Source: Paracoccaceae bacterium (GTDB taxonomy: Bacteria; Pseudomonadota; Alphaproteobacteria; Rhodobacterales; Rhodobacteraceae). From it: a stretch of 7,480 nt of DNA. Both the position numbers and the translations under genes were made by a program. A model generated the notes under the pieces. It was given only the letters and a program-made list of their open reading frames with translations. It was not told the origin of the DNA and made no database searches. Shown in pieces: positions 7,119 through 7,480 of this stretch. The stretch is taken from positions 13,013 through 20,492 of the forward strand of contig NVQY01000002.1 of NCBI GenBank assembly GCA_002400675.1, written 5' to 3'. The first letter of the stretch is position 1, and every line of letters begins with the position of its first letter.

Positions 7119-7480
7119 TGGACTGCCTCCTGATCCGACAGCGAGAGTGACAAGATCGCGTTGCCACCTTTGGAACCGGCAAGCAATCTGCCGCCGTGCT
7201 CGACCGCTGCGCATATCCCGTGCCGGGTGCCGTTGGCGCGGGAATGAAAACTGGTGGTTGGCGAAAGGTTTTCGTCCAGCCGCACAACCAGGCCGTAAGA
7301 CCGGGTTGGCGACCAGGCTTTGTGAACCCCCATCAATTTCATGCCACCACATTGCAATGGTTCAAGAAAACTGTTGCCAGATGACAGCGAAGGCGCGATC
7401 CAGAACGCGCGGGGTACGTTTTCCATCATGTCAAAGCGGTAATGCTTTTCCCGCAAAACCATTTCGATCAGGCGATTGCG
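7115..7480 (-). CDS. SMP-30/strictosidine-synthase-like propeller protein, C-terminal part only (runs off the window)
   Basis: The last 121 codons of a minus-strand gene are visible, ending in TGA at 7117-7115. The frame stays open to the right edge, so an internal ATG at 7462 is not the start. The translation matches the C-terminal third of the plus-strand free-standing propeller: RNRLIEMVLRE against RTQLIEFVLRE, then WIAPSL, SYGLVV, FHSR/LHSR, RHG and GSKG/VSKG. A hand alignment gives about 51% identity over 110 positions (56 identical). It overlaps the minus-strand ATPase by 4 bases (ATGA), just as the plus-strand propeller overlaps its own ATPase. The metal-ligand positions lie beyond the edge, so whether this copy has also lost them cannot be judged. 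As with its paralogue, the function is unknown. Confidence 0.88.
   Translation of the reverse strand, partial: RNRLIEMVLREKHYRFDMMENVPRAFWIAPSLSSGNSFLEPLQCGGMKLMGVHKAWSPTRSYGLVVRLDENLSPTTSFHSRANGTRHGICAAVEHGGRLLAGSKGGNAILSLSLSDQEAVQ
7126..7131 (-). promoter_or_regulatory. Shine-Dalgarno site fixing the start of the minus-strand ATPase
   Basis: On the minus strand a perfect AGGAGG (CCTCCT on the plus strand) lies seven bases before the ATG at 7118. It sits inside the end of the upstream propeller gene. It rules in the short 498-aa form over the 576-aa open frame. Confidence 0.85.

Noticed and set aside
7119..7352. N-terminal extension of the minus-strand ATPase (78 residues)
   Set aside because: This stretch codes for the upstream propeller's C-terminus in another frame. 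The ATG at 7118 has a perfect AGGAGG and matches the start of the paralogous ATPase.
1..7480. Search for CRISPR arrays, tRNA/rRNA genes, insertion sequences, phage or toxin-antitoxin genes
   Set aside because: I found no repeat-spacer pattern, no tRNA-like cloverleaf, no transposase motif and no terminal inverted repeats. Coding sequence of transport and metabolic genes fills nearly the whole window.

Overview
The window is compact, GC-rich bacterial DNA with almost no non-coding sequence. Gene starts overlap the preceding stops (ATGA or TGATG junctions). The gene types and codon use suggest an alphaproteobacterium, perhaps of the Rhodobacterales. This is an inference; no taxonomic marker gene is present.

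Layout. Positions 1-99 are a short leader. A TAA at 1-3 may end an upstream gene, a strong GC stem-loop lies at about 20-57, and a Shine-Dalgarno sequence precedes a GTG start at 100. A plus-strand operon follows (100-5571): (1) a 707-aa fusion of a CUT2/RbsC-type sugar ABC permease with a C-terminal SMP-30/strictosidine-synthase-like beta-propeller; (2) a free-standing 364-aa paralogue of that propeller; (3) a 502-aa tandem-NBD sugar ABC ATPase of the RbsA/MglA type; (4) a 250-aa classical SDR dehydrogenase. A 50-bp convergent gap (5572-5621) has no convincing terminator. On the minus strand there is a second module, transcribed toward the first: a propeller gene cut by the right edge (7480-7115), then a second RbsA-type ATPase (7118-5622).

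The two modules are paralogous and lie tail to tail. A hand count gives about 64% identity between the ATPases (318 of 498, with no gap needed). It gives about 50% identity between the visible tail of the edge propeller and the matching part of the plus-strand propeller. Both modules keep the propeller-ATPase order and the same 4-base overlap.

Working model (inference). The ATPase and the membrane half of the fusion protein form an importer for a sugar, polyol or sugar-acid-like compound, with a binding protein encoded upstream of the window. The fused propeller and the SDR would act on the compound at or just after entry, in a lactonase plus dehydrogenase style. The free-standing propeller has lost most of the metal-ligand positions of the family and may be structural or regulatory. 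The substrate cannot be read from this sequence.
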